This document shows positions 1-7,389 of a stretch of 64,000 bases of DNA, piece after piece. Below the pieces are notes generated by a model. It saw only the letters and a program-made list of their open reading frames with translations. It was not told the DNA's origin and did not search any database. The position numbers and the translations under genes are program-made. The stretch is from contig UQDG01000010.1 in the NCBI GenBank assembly GCA_900539695.1, positions 1 through 64,000 of the forward strand. The letters run 5' to 3'. Numbering within the stretch: position 1 is the first letter of the stretch; every line of letters begins with the position of its first letter. The stretch comes from an uncultured Oscillospiraceae bacterium (lineage in GTDB: Bacteria > Bacillota > Clostridia > Oscillospirales > Ruminococcaceae).

Positions 1-50
1 GCTGCTTGAACAATTTTTACTTCAGAATATTGTCTAACTTTTTGGGGTCA
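1..50 (-). mobile_element. possible IS3-family insertion sequence end (cut by window edge)
   Basis: Read on the minus strand, positions 50-31 are TGACCCCAAAAAGTTAGACA, which resembles the terminal inverted repeat of IS3/IS150-type elements. The next bases can be read as YSEVKIVQA, similar to the N-terminus of an OrfA-type transposase, but no start codon is visible and only 30 bases remain before the window edge. It lies 45 bp past the end of the polyamine operon. The assignment rests on recollection of IS3 ends and could be chance. Confidence 0.4.
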
Positions 51-94
51 CTTCATCATCCGGCTACGCAGAACTGCCATAGGAAGTGGACCAA

Positions 95-1303
95 TCATTT
101 TCCAACCCGATGTTTGAAATTGCTGTACCCAAAGGTTGTGATTTCCCGTGTTGTACCGTCAGGCCTGCGGGCGTAGATGGCGGGCAGTGGCATACCGTTG
201 AAGGTGTTGTTTTTGCAGGTGGTATAAATCGCCATATCGCCAAAAACCAGCAAATCTCCCACGGCGGGCACGGCGTCAAAGCTGTAATCGCCGATGATGT
301 CCCCCGCAAGGCAGGTCGGGCCTGCAAGGCGCACAGTGCAGGCTTTTTCACCGGGTTCACCCGCGCCCAGCAGCGGTGGGCGGTAGGGCATCTCAATGAC
401 ATCCGGCATATGGCAGGCGGCGCTGGTATCCAGAATCGCAATTGTGGTATCGCCGTTTTGCACTACATCCAGTACGCGGGTTAGGAGATACCCCGCGTTC
501 AGGGCGCAGGCCTCGCCGGGTTCCAGATAGACCGTCACGCCCCAGTCCTGATGGGCGCGGCGGATGCAGCGCTCCAGCGTGGTCATATTGTAGCCGGGGC
601 GGGTGATGTGGTGCCCGCCGCCGAAATTCAGCCACTGCATTTTGGACAGCAGGTCGCTAAATTTATCGGCCACTGCGTCCAGCGTTACGGCCAACGCGTC
701 GGCGTCCTGCTCACACAGGGTGTGGAAATGCAGGCCGTCCAACAGCGCGGGCAGTGCTGGGTCAGCCGCCACGGCGGCATCCCACTGCGCGCGGGTTGTG
801 CCCAAGCGGCTGCCGGGGGCACAGGGGTCATAAATCGCGTGGCCGTCCTGCGTCGAGCACTCCGGGTTGATACGCAGGCCCACGCTCTTCCCCGCTGCTT
901 TGGCCGCGGGGCCGAACTTTGCCAGCTGTGCCGGAGAGTTGAAGACGATATGGTCGGCATATTGCAGCAGTTCTTCCATTTCGTCCGCGCGGTAGGCCGC
1001 GCAGAAGACATGAACTTCTTTGCCGGGCATTTCCTCCGCGCCCAGCCTCGCTTCAAACAGGCCGCTGGCTTCGGTGCCCGCCAAGTGCGGCGCCAGCAGC
1101 GGGTATAAATCGTAGTTGCTGAACGCTTTTTGCGCCAGCAGCACCCTGCACCCAGTGCGTCGGGAAAGATTGCCCAGAATTTCCGCGTTACAGGTCAGGG
1201 CGGCTTCATCCAACAGGTAGCAAGGCGTGGGCAGGGCGGCAAATTCCGGCGACACCGCGCCGCCGATGGCCGCAAACGGCGGCCGTGCATCGCGCTGTAC
1301 CAT
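95..1303 (-). CDS. nspC: carboxynorspermidine/carboxyspermidine decarboxylase
   Basis: A 402-residue PLP-dependent decarboxylase of the alanine-racemase fold (fold type III). It removes the carboxyl group from carboxyspermidine or carboxynorspermidine, the last step of the aspartate-semialdehyde route to spermidine. The PLP-lysine region VLLAQKAFSNYD lies near residue 58. GGGHHITRPG near 228, YLEPGEAC near 275 and AGPTCLAGDIIGDY near 345 are family blocks for PLP phosphate and substrate binding. The start overlaps the stop of the dehydrogenase gene (TGATGG), with a GGTGGA ribosome site inside that gene, so the two are translationally coupled. It is the last gene of the five-gene polyamine operon. 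The substrate (spermidine or norspermidine series) cannot be told from sequence alone; putrescine supply by speA/speB favours carboxyspermidine. Confidence 0.9.
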   Translation of the reverse strand: MVQRDARPPFAAIGGAVSPEFAALPTPCYLLDEAALTCNAEILGNLSRRTGCRVLLAQKAFSNYDLYPLLAPHLAGTEASGLFEARLGAEEMPGKEVHVFCAAYRADEMEELLQYADHIVFNSPAQLAKFGPAAKAAGKSVGLRINPECSTQDGHAIYDPCAPGSRLGTTRAQWDAAVAADPALPALLDGLHFHTLCEQDADALAVTLDAVADKFSDLLSKMQWLNFGGGHHITRPGYNMTTLERCIRRAHQDWGVTVYLEPGEACALNAGYLLTRVLDVVQNGDTTIAILDTSAACHMPDVIEMPYRPPLLGAGEPGEKACTVRLAGPTCLAGDIIGDYSFDAVPAVGDLLVFGDMAIYTTCKNNTFNGMPLPAIYARRPDGTTREITTFGYSNFKHRVGK

Positions 1304-2562
1304 CAGTCCACCAGAACCGGGTTATGGTTCTCACTGCGGGGCAGGCCGTACTTGTCCAGTGCATTGAGGAACGGATCAGGGTTAAATTCATCGACCGTGT
1401 AGACACCGGGCTTCGTCCACTCGCCGGTCAGCATCATCAGCGCGCCGCACATGGCGGGCACACCCGTGGTGTAGCTGATGGCCTGACTGCCGACCTCGCG
1501 GTAGCATTCCTGATGGTCGCATACATTATAAATGTAGTAAGTCTTGTCCTTGCCGTCCTTTTTGCCGGTGAAGATGCAGCCGATGTTCGTCTTGCCCTTG
1601 GTGCGGGGGCCGAGGCTGGCGGGGTCAGGCAGCAGAGCTTTCAAGAACTGGATGGGCACGATCTCCTGACCGTTGTAGTTGATCGGTGTGGTGGAGAGCA
1701 TGCCCACATCCTCCAGACAACGCATATGGTCAAGGTAGCTCTGGCCGAAAGTCATAAAGAAGCGGATGCGCTTGACACCGGGCAGGTTTTTGCCCAAGGA
1801 CTCAATTTCCTCGTGATGCAGCAGGTACATATCCTTCTGCCCGACCTGATCGAAGTTGTATTCCCGCTTGATGCTCATGGGCGGAATCTCGACCCACTTG
1901 CCGTTCTCCATGTAGCTGCCGGGAGCGGAGACTTCGCGCAGGTTGATTTCGGGGTTAAAGTTGGTGGCAAAGGCGTAGCCGTGGTCACCGCCGTTGCAGT
2001 CGAGAATGTCGATCGTGTCAATAGAGTCGAACTCATGTTTGGCGGCGTAGGCGCAGTAGGCCTGCGTCACACCCGGGTCAAAGCCACAGCCCAGCAGCGC
2101 AGTCAGGCCGGCATCCTCAAACTTTTTCTTGTAGGCCCACTGCCAGCTGTAATCGAAGTAGGCGGAAAAGCCTTCCTCCTTGCAGCGCTTCTCGTAGATG
2201 GCACGCCAGGTGGGGTCGTCGGTGTTTTCGGGTTCGTAGTTGGCGGTGTCCATGTAGTTGACGCCGCAGGCAAGGCAGGCGTCCATGATAGTTAGATCCT
2301 GATACGGCAGGGCAATGTTCATAACGAGGTCAGGCTTGTAGCTGTTGATGAGGTCGCACAGCTGCTGTACGTCGTCGGCATCGACCTGCGCGGTGGTGAT
2401 TTTGGTCTGGGTGGTGGGTGCCAGCTTGGCGGCCAGCGCGTCGCACTTGGATTTGGTGCGGCTGGCGATGCACAGCTCTGTGAAGACATCGCTGACCTGA
2501 CAGCACTTGGAGATGGCGACGCTTGCCACGCCGCCGCAGCCGATAACAAGAACTTTGCTCAT
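1303..2562 (-). CDS. carboxynorspermidine/carboxyspermidine dehydrogenase (saccharopine dehydrogenase family)
   Basis: A 419-residue protein with an N-terminal Rossmann dinucleotide site (VLVIGCGGVASVAI, residues 4-17) and the saccharopine-dehydrogenase-like C-terminal domain. Family members condense L-aspartate semialdehyde with a diamine and reduce the imine with NADPH, giving carboxyspermidine from putrescine. The start ATG follows AAAGGAG at good spacing, and the stop overlaps the start of the decarboxylase gene. Direct pairing with that decarboxylase, and placement after arginine decarboxylase and agmatinase, identify it as the polyamine enzyme rather than a lysine-pathway enzyme. It is sometimes annotated LYS1 or CASDH. 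The role is well supported by context; diamine specificity is inferred. Confidence 0.9.
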   Translation of the reverse strand: MSKVLVIGCGGVASVAISKCCQVSDVFTELCIASRTKSKCDALAAKLAPTTQTKITTAQVDADDVQQLCDLINSYKPDLVMNIALPYQDLTIMDACLACGVNYMDTANYEPENTDDPTWRAIYEKRCKEEGFSAYFDYSWQWAYKKKFEDAGLTALLGCGFDPGVTQAYCAYAAKHEFDSIDTIDILDCNGGDHGYAFATNFNPEINLREVSAPGSYMENGKWVEIPPMSIKREYNFDQVGQKDMYLLHHEEIESLGKNLPGVKRIRFFMTFGQSYLDHMRCLEDVGMLSTTPINYNGQEIVPIQFLKALLPDPASLGPRTKGKTNIGCIFTGKKDGKDKTYYIYNVCDHQECYREVGSQAISYTTGVPAMCGALMMLTGEWTKPGVYTVDEFNPDPFLNALDKYGLPRSENHNPVLVD

Positions 2563-2599
2563 GATAGAACTCCTTTATGTTTGAATTTATAACAGATTT

Positions 2600-3457
2600 T
2601 TATTTTTCCAGTGCCAGCAGCAGCTCCCGCAGCACCTTGCAGGCCATAGCCGTGGAAACGCCGCTCTGGTCGAGCATGGGAGCCAGCTCGTTGACGTCCG
2701 CGCCGACGATGTTCGCTTTCGTCACGGTGCGGATGGCCCCAAGCAGCTGCAAAAAGCTGACGCCGCCCGCTTCGGGCGTGCCTGTGCCGGGGAAGGCCGA
2801 CGGGTCAAGGCAGTCGAGGTCAATCGTCAGATAGACAGGCACATCAGCCTGGCATAGCCAGTCGGTCAGCTCGGCCAGCCCGGTAAAGTCGAACTTGTGC
2901 ATATCGGTGTGCCGCGCGGCGAACTGAAATTCCTCCCGTTCACCGCTGCGGATGCAGAACTGGTGGATGCGCCCGTCGCCGACCAAATCATGACAGCGGC
3001 GCAGCACGCAGGCGTGGCTCAGCTGTGCGCCGAGGTAATCGTCCCGCAGATCGGCGTGGGCGTCAAAATGGACGATGTGCAGATCGGGATATTTGCGCAC
3101 GGCTGCGCGCACGGCACCCAGGGTCACGAGATGCTCGCCGCCGAGCAGAAGCGGCAGCTTGCCGTCCCGCAGGATCTCCGCCGCGCGGGATTCGATGTCC
3201 ACCAGGGCGCTCTCGCTTGAGCCGAAGCACAGCTCCAAATCACCGCTGTCAAAGACGCTGCCGTCCGTCAGGTCCTTGTCCTGATAGGGGCTGTAGGTTT
3301 CCAGCCCGTAGCTTTCGTGCCGCATGGCAGCGGGGCCGAACCGCGCGCCGGGACGGTAGCTGGTGGTGGAATCAAACGGTGCGCCGTACAAAACAATGCT
3401 TGCCGTGCGGTAGCTGCTGTCGCAGCCGATGAAATTTTCAACATTGCGATGCAGCAT
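2600..3457 (-). CDS. speB: agmatinase (ureohydrolase family)
   Basis: A 285-residue Mn-dependent ureohydrolase, expected to hydrolyse agmatine to putrescine and urea. The metal-binding blocks are all present: GGEHLVTLG, DAHADLRDDY and DLDCLDPSAFPGTGTPE. The start was placed at 3457 (MLHRNVENF) because GGAGG lies just upstream and the ATG overlaps the speE stop (TGATG); an in-frame ATG further upstream would extend 37 residues into speE. Arginase and formimidoglutamase share the fold, but the upstream arginine decarboxylase and downstream carboxyspermidine genes make agmatinase the best call. Confidence 0.9.
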   Translation of the reverse strand: MLHRNVENFIGCDSSYRTASIVLYGAPFDSTTSYRPGARFGPAAMRHESYGLETYSPYQDKDLTDGSVFDSGDLELCFGSSESALVDIESRAAEILRDGKLPLLLGGEHLVTLGAVRAAVRKYPDLHIVHFDAHADLRDDYLGAQLSHACVLRRCHDLVGDGRIHQFCIRSGEREEFQFAARHTDMHKFDFTGLAELTDWLCQADVPVYLTIDLDCLDPSAFPGTGTPEAGGVSFLQLLGAIRTVTKANIVGADVNELAPMLDQSGVSTAMACKVLRELLLALEK

Positions 3458-4314
3458 CAGTGTTCCTCCACTTCGCGCAGCATTTCCTCCAGAAACGCCG
3501 GCAGGTAAAATGCACCGACATGCAGCCGGGTCGTGTAATAGCGGGTGCGCATGTTCAGCGCATTCCACGCATCGGCGTCCATATCGTTGATGGGATGATA
3601 TTTTTTGCTGGCAAAGCCGAACAGCCAGTAGCCCGCCGCAAAGGTAGGGATGTGTGCCTGATACACCTTGCTGATCGGGAAGGTGCTGGCGATGCGCTTG
3701 TGGCTGCGCTGCATGGCGGTCGCGTCCTCAGCATAGAAGGGGCTGCCCTGCTGGTTGACCATGATGCCGTCCGTGCGCAGCGCGTTGAAGCAGTTGCCGT
3801 AAAACTCGCGGGTGAACAACCCCTCCGACGGGCCGAACGGGTCGGAGGAATCCACGATGATGAGGTCGTACTCTTCCTCGCACTTGCGGATAAATTTCAG
3901 CGCGTTCTCGTAATAAATGTGTACGCGGCGGTCGTCCATGCGGCAGGCGTTGCCGGGCAGATAGGCACGGCAGGCTTCGATGACCTGCGGGTCCATCTCC
4001 ACAAGGTCGATGCGCTCCACGCGGTCGTAGCGGGTCAGTTCCCGCACTACACCGCCGTCGCCTGCGCCGATAACAAGAATGTCCTTGGCGTTTTTGTGTA
4101 CCGACATCGGCACATGGGTAATCATCTCGTCGTAGATGAACTCGTCGCGCTCGGTCAGCATGACGTTGCCGTCCAGCGTCAGCACGCGGCCAAACTCCGG
4201 TGTCTCAAAAATGTCGATGCGCTGGTAGTCGCTCTGCTTGGAGTAAAGCTGGCGGTTGACCCGGATGCTGTGCTTGACATCAGGGGTGTGAAATTCCGAA
4301 AACCACATTTCCAT
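3457..4314 (-). CDS. speE: spermidine synthase-like aminopropyltransferase
   Basis: A 285-residue protein with the spermidine synthase fold: N-terminal beta-tetramerisation region, then a SAM-methyltransferase-like Rossmann core with VIGAGDGGVVREL (near residue 83) and IIVDSSDPFGPSEG (near residue 155), the nucleotide and aminopropyl-donor region. Classical SpeE moves an aminopropyl group from decarboxylated SAM to putrescine. The start at 4314 is chosen because AGGGAGG lies 8-10 bases upstream; a more upstream ATG lacks this. No speD (SAM decarboxylase) is seen in the window, and the operon also encodes the alternative carboxyspermidine route, so the actual donor or product is uncertain. Confidence 0.88.
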   Translation of the reverse strand: MEMWFSEFHTPDVKHSIRVNRQLYSKQSDYQRIDIFETPEFGRVLTLDGNVMLTERDEFIYDEMITHVPMSVHKNAKDILVIGAGDGGVVRELTRYDRVERIDLVEMDPQVIEACRAYLPGNACRMDDRRVHIYYENALKFIRKCEEEYDLIIVDSSDPFGPSEGLFTREFYGNCFNALRTDGIMVNQQGSPFYAEDATAMQRSHKRIASTFPISKVYQAHIPTFAAGYWLFGFASKKYHPINDMDADAWNALNMRTRYYTTRLHVGAFYLPAFLEEMLREVEEH

Positions 4315-4330
4315 ACTGCAAACCTCCCTG

Positions 4331-5797
4331 TCAAGCCAGCACATTCAGGCGCAGAATGTCCGGGTCCTCGGGGCCGGTCATGCTGCAGCCCTTGGCCTTG
4401 GCATACTCGATATAATCCAAGATCTGCGCGGTGATGCGCTCGCCCGGGGCAAGGATCGGGATGCCCGGGGGATAGCACATGACGAACTCGCTGCAGACCA
4501 TGCCCTCTGTCTCACGCAGGGGCAGGCTCTTTTTGGGGGCGTAAAATGCTTTCTGCGGGCTGGCGGCAACTTCGGGGTCAATGTACTCCTGACTCAAAAG
4601 TCCCGCACCGTCGGTGTGATAGCGGCGTTTGATCTCGGCCAGTGCGCTGACAAGGCGCTCGACCTCCTGTGGGCGGTCGCCGATGGAGAGATACGCGAGA
4701 ATGTTGCCGATGTCGCCGAACTCAATCTGAATGTCATATTCGTCGCGCAGAATGTCGTAAACCTCGATGCCCGCAAGTCCGATGTCCAGCGTGTGGACGC
4801 TGAGTTTTGTCGTATCAAAGTCAAAAACGGAGTTGCCGTTGCAAAGCTCCTTGCCGAAGGCATAGTACCCGCCCACGGCGTTGATCTCCTCGCGCGCGTA
4901 CTCGGCCATGTCGGCCACCTGATGGAACACCTGCCGGCCCCGCAGTGCCAGATTGCGGCGGGAAATGTCAAGGCTCGACATCAGAAGATAGCTGCCGGAG
5001 GTCGTCTGGGTCAGATTGATGATCTGCCGCACATAGCCCGCGTGGACGTTGGGGCCGGTCAGCAGCAGGCTGGATTGGGTCAGGCTGCCGCCGCTCTTGT
5101 GCATCGAGACGGAGGCCATATCCGCGCCCGCCGCCATAGCCGAGACCGGCAGCCCGCCGCCGAAATAAAAATGCGTGCCGTGGGCTTCGTCCGCAAGGCA
5201 GAGCATCCCGGCGTCATGCGCCATCCGCACAATGGCGCGCAGATCGCTGCAGATGCCGTAGTAGGTGGGGTTATTAACCAGCACCGCCACGGCGTTGGGG
5301 TGCTCGGCAATGGCCTTGGCCACCTGCTCACGCTTCATGCCCAGACTGATGCCGAGGCGGTTGTCCACCTCCGGGTTGACGTAGACCGGCACCGCGCCGC
5401 AGAGCACCAGCGCGTTCAGCACGCTGCGGTGGACATTGCGTGGCAGGATGATTTCATCCCCGCGCTTGCAGGCCGTCAGCACCATGCTCTGCACCGAGCT
5501 CGTTGTGCCGCCCACCATCAAAAAGGCGTGTGCCGCGCCAAACGCATCGGCGGCCAGCTCCTCGGCTTCGCGGATGACCGAAACCGGGTGGCAGAGATTG
5601 TCCAGCGGCTTCATGCTGTTGACATCCACACCAACGCACTGCTGGCCCAAAAACGCGGTCAGCTCCGGATTGCCGCGCCCGCGCTTGTGCCCCGGCACGT
5701 CAAAGGGAACAACGCGCATCCGGCGAAAGTTTTCCAGTGCTTCATGGATGGGGGCGCGGCGCTGATCCAGCCGGGTGCGCTTTGCTTCTCCGTTCAT
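4331..5797 (-). CDS. speA: arginine decarboxylase (Orn/Lys/Arg decarboxylase family)
   Basis: A 488-residue fold-type-I PLP decarboxylase of about the same length as Bacillus SpeA. The Schiff-base lysine motif SMHKSGGSLTQSS is near residue 237, preceded by LADEAHGTHFYF (the aspartate that contacts PLP). The C-terminal domain ends with the family block CYPPGIPILAPGE. The start at 5797 (MNGEAKRTR) has GGAGG seven bases upstream; the in-frame extension to 5941 runs through the leader hairpins and is rejected. As first gene of the operon it supplies agmatine to SpeB. Lysine or ornithine decarboxylation cannot be excluded from sequence, but the adjacent agmatinase argues for arginine. Confidence 0.9.
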   Translation of the reverse strand: MNGEAKRTRLDQRRAPIHEALENFRRMRVVPFDVPGHKRGRGNPELTAFLGQQCVGVDVNSMKPLDNLCHPVSVIREAEELAADAFGAAHAFLMVGGTTSSVQSMVLTACKRGDEIILPRNVHRSVLNALVLCGAVPVYVNPEVDNRLGISLGMKREQVAKAIAEHPNAVAVLVNNPTYYGICSDLRAIVRMAHDAGMLCLADEAHGTHFYFGGGLPVSAMAAGADMASVSMHKSGGSLTQSSLLLTGPNVHAGYVRQIINLTQTTSGSYLLMSSLDISRRNLALRGRQVFHQVADMAEYAREEINAVGGYYAFGKELCNGNSVFDFDTTKLSVHTLDIGLAGIEVYDILRDEYDIQIEFGDIGNILAYLSIGDRPQEVERLVSALAEIKRRYHTDGAGLLSQEYIDPEVAASPQKAFYAPKKSLPLRETEGMVCSEFVMCYPPGIPILAPGERITAQILDYIEYAKAKGCSMTGPEDPDILRLNVLA

Positions 5798-5820
5798 TTT
5801 TACCTCCGTTCGCGATCCCT

Positions 5821-6060
5821 TTGCAAAACAAAAAACGCAAGCCATGCACAGATGTGCAGACTTGCGTTTGAATTCAGCATATTTGGACACAGACCGATTG
5901 CCCCCCGATACCTCACCGAGAGAACGTCCTGCATGATTCAAAAAGGCTGAGCGTGTCAGAGTCTATATAGCAATCTTACTTTTACTACTCTTTATTGACC
6001 GTTTCACAAGTCTGCACGCCAAAACGTGCAATTTCATGGCTGTAAAGGAACCAACTTATA
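5821..6060 (-). promoter_or_regulatory. attenuator-type leader of the polyamine operon with terminator and antiterminator
   Basis: Read on the minus strand, the speA leader holds a strong terminator: stem CGCAAG/CTTGCG with an inner TGCACA/TGTGCA helix (5833-5869), followed by TTTTTTGTTTTG. Further upstream the RNA contains GTGCAGACTTG (6017-6007), an exact 11-base complement of the terminator's 5' arm CAAGTCTGCAC (5864-5854). That upstream segment can also form its own hairpin, GCACG/CGTGC, with loop TTTTGG (6029-6014). These three helices are mutually exclusive, which is the layout of a riboswitch or attenuator. About 140 bases lie between the two complementary arms and could hold a sensing domain. 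I do not recognise a known riboswitch class. The structure is seen; ligand and regulation are inferred. Confidence 0.6.
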
Positions 6061-6212
6061 AAATTTGAGCTTTTAACTCAATCAATAAGGCAACCCAAAG
6101 TTGCCGATCGGCAGTGGACCCGGCTGTCCGTATGGCCTTAGCCCCTGACGGGCGGTCCGTAGGTAAATTGCTTTGAAAAACTCTTACAAACTCGATTCGT
6201 CTTTCAAAATCG
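6060..6212 (-). ncRNA. candidate structured RNA, possibly 6S-like
   Basis: A consensus minus-strand promoter (6219-6247) points at this non-coding stretch. The predicted RNA starts with a CTCGATT/AATCGAG hairpin. It then has a nested helix: GGACC pairing with GGTCC, enclosing CCGT/ACGG and GGC-TAAG-GCC. This is followed by a GGCAAC/GTTGCC hairpin, and GAGTTTTT can close with AAAAGCTC to make a long rod ending near 6062. A rod with a terminal arm and a small 3'-side hairpin recalls 6S RNA, but I cannot confirm that without a covariance search. It could instead be the distal part of the speA leader. Confidence 0.42.
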
Positions 6213-6218
6213 AGACAA

Positions 6219-6247
6219 AGTATAGCATAGGGAAATCGCGCTGTCAA
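6219..6247 (-). promoter_or_regulatory. sigma-A promoter for the structured RNA / polyamine leader
   Basis: On the minus strand TTGACA (6247-6242) and TATACT (6224-6219) are separated by exactly 17 bases, a near-perfect housekeeping promoter. Transcription should begin near 6212, which matches the first predicted hairpin of the RNA below it. Confidence 0.75.
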
Positions 6248-6285
6248 TATTTTGATGAAAAAATTTCTACGATTAAAAAGTTGTA

Positions 6286-6347
6286 CTCTTATGTCACCAA
6301 CAAAAACCGAGTTGGTTCACAAAACAGGGGCAGTAAAAACGCCCCGG
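6286..6347 (+). repeat. 62-bp dispersed repeat, copy 1 (mobile-element upstream sequence)
   Basis: This segment starts CTCTTATGTCACCAACAAAA and is about 85 percent identical by eye to 23501-23562. Both copies sit at the left edge of a stretch of mobile-element fragments. Here it ends 24 bp before the small ORF at 6371. It is probably the conserved 5' flank or promoter region of one family of integrated element. Confidence 0.7.
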
Positions 6348-6370
6348 AAAAAGAAAGTAAGGGTACAAAA

Positions 6371-6664
6371 ATGAAGTACGAAATCGTAGGTATCGAACAC
6401 GCAGTTGGCGATTTCACTCCGACCTCTGGCCGGAATGCAAACACCGTCCAGCACTATGATGTTTACCGTCTGCATACGCTGAAAAACAGCAAGGACGCTT
6501 ACGGTCAGATTACCGCAGTAGTACGTGCCACTCCTGACCAGATGGGCCAGATTATCGCTGACCTCGGCGGCAATATCGCAGACGTTCCCGGTCACATCCT
6601 CGATATGGAAGTCCGCAACAGCTTCGACAAAATCAACCTCACCGACTACGAGGTTGTAGAGTAA
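6371..6664 (+). CDS. small hypothetical protein of mobile-element origin
   Basis: A 97-residue acidic, soluble protein (begins MKYEIVGIEHAVGDFTPTSG) with no membrane segment or motif I recognise. GGGGC and AAGTAAGGG lie upstream; the ATG at 6371 is the first in a clean frame. Its stop overlaps the start of the Rep-like fragment (TAATG), so the two were once an operon in a plasmid- or phage-derived element. The repeat immediately upstream recurs at 23501, where the same element family has decayed further. Function unknown; a role accessory to replication is only a guess from position. Confidence 0.6.
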   Translation: MKYEIVGIEHAVGDFTPTSGRNANTVQHYDVYRLHTLKNSKDAYGQITAVVRATPDQMGQIIADLGGNIADVPGHILDMEVRNSFDKINLTDYEVVE

Positions 6665-6984
6665 TGAAGCCTGCCCCACCACCAGTCGTTCGACCACCAC
6701 CAGAAGCAGCAGAGGTGGTTACAGTGCCAGAGCCAAGCAGCAAAAGCCCAAAAGCATATCAATTCATGTTCGTTCTTTACCCGGATTCCCAATAGGAAGT
6801 TATAGACTTCGTAAAAGCGAACTTGCCTTGTGCATAGGCTTTGCATGACAAAGATACCCACACCGAAGCAGAGTATTTAGAGTACGCTAAAGAGCATGAG
6901 GGCAACTACCCGGAGTGGCAAGTCGGCGATTTGAAACCGCCACACTACCACTTCTTGGTAAGCAAGGTCTTTTCCCCGGAATAG
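6664..6984 (+). pseudogene. Rep-like replication protein fragment, interrupted by two in-frame TAG codons
   Basis: One reading frame from the ATG at 6664 gives a proline-rich start, then YQFMFVLYPDSQ, a TAG (6793-6795), EVIDFVKANLPCA, a second TAG (6835-6837), and LHDKDTHTEAEY followed by LKPPHYHFLV. The blocks FxLYPDS, LHDKDT and PPHYHFLV resemble the N-terminal catalytic region of RepB/Rep_2-type plasmid replication proteins. The frame ends at a third TAG at 6982 just after sequence switches to a MerR-like fragment. The C-terminal part is missing. It is read as a decayed gene, since both early stops fall inside the conserved region. Confidence 0.65.
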
Positions 6985-7331
6985 AGCGCAGGTCCGGCAT
7001 ACGAAAATTCGGCGAGAACGAGCTTAAAGCCCTGCGGATGATCGAATGTCTCAAAATGTCGAGGCTTGAGATCAAGGACATCAAGCAGTTTATGGACTGG
7101 TGCGTGGAGGGTGCGTCTACATACCCTTTGCGCCGGGAATTGCTGGAAAAGCAGAAGGAGACCGTCGAGGCGGAAATTGCACACATGAATAAAGTTCTGG
7201 ATATGCTCCGATTCAAATGCTGGTATTACGATCAGGCGATTCAGGACGGCAGCGAGGATCGGATCAAGAGCCTGCTTCCAGACCATCTGCCGGATGATAT
7301 TCAGCCCCTCTATGACCATGCACATCAATAA
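6961..7331 (+). pseudogene. MerR-family regulator lacking its N-terminal recognition helices
   Basis: The frame ending at 7331 encodes GLFPGIERRSGIRKFGENEL, then LRMIECLKMSRLEIKDIKQF and MDWCVEG, followed by a long helical segment (LLEKQKETVEAEIAHMNKVL). This matches the second half of the MerR DNA-binding domain plus the dimerisation coiled coil. The first helix-turn-helix is absent; the frame instead runs back into out-of-frame Rep-fragment sequence, so the junction lies near 6961. The nearest ATG in frame (6915) would give a hybrid product of 138 residues. Probably non-functional as a DNA-binding protein. Confidence 0.6.
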
Positions 7332-7338
7332 AAAGAAC

Positions 7339-7374
7339 GTCTCAGCCAATGTTCAGACAGACATCGGCTGAGAC
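7339..7374 (-). terminator. intrinsic terminator
   Basis: GTCTCAGCC and GGCTGAGAC form a nine-pair stem. On the minus strand it is followed by GTTCTTTTTATT, so it would end transcripts coming from the recombinase fragment side. Confidence 0.6.
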
Positions 7375-7389
7375 GCTTGTTATAAAAGA

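Noticed and set aside
1285..2295. 336-codon plus-strand frame over the dehydrogenase gene
   Set aside because: Shadow of the conserved minus-strand gene; Val/Gly/His-rich with no domain.
5880..5960. Resemblance of GGTGAGG and GTCCAAA in the speA leader to a magnesium M-box riboswitch
   Set aside because: Only short pieces match; the M-box core helices are not found, and polyamine genes are not its usual targets.
6793..6837. Possible amber recoding in the Rep-like gene
   Set aside because: yidD ends in TAG in this genome, the Rep frame is truncated at its end, and the neighbours are also decayed, so ordinary pseudogene decay explains the stops.
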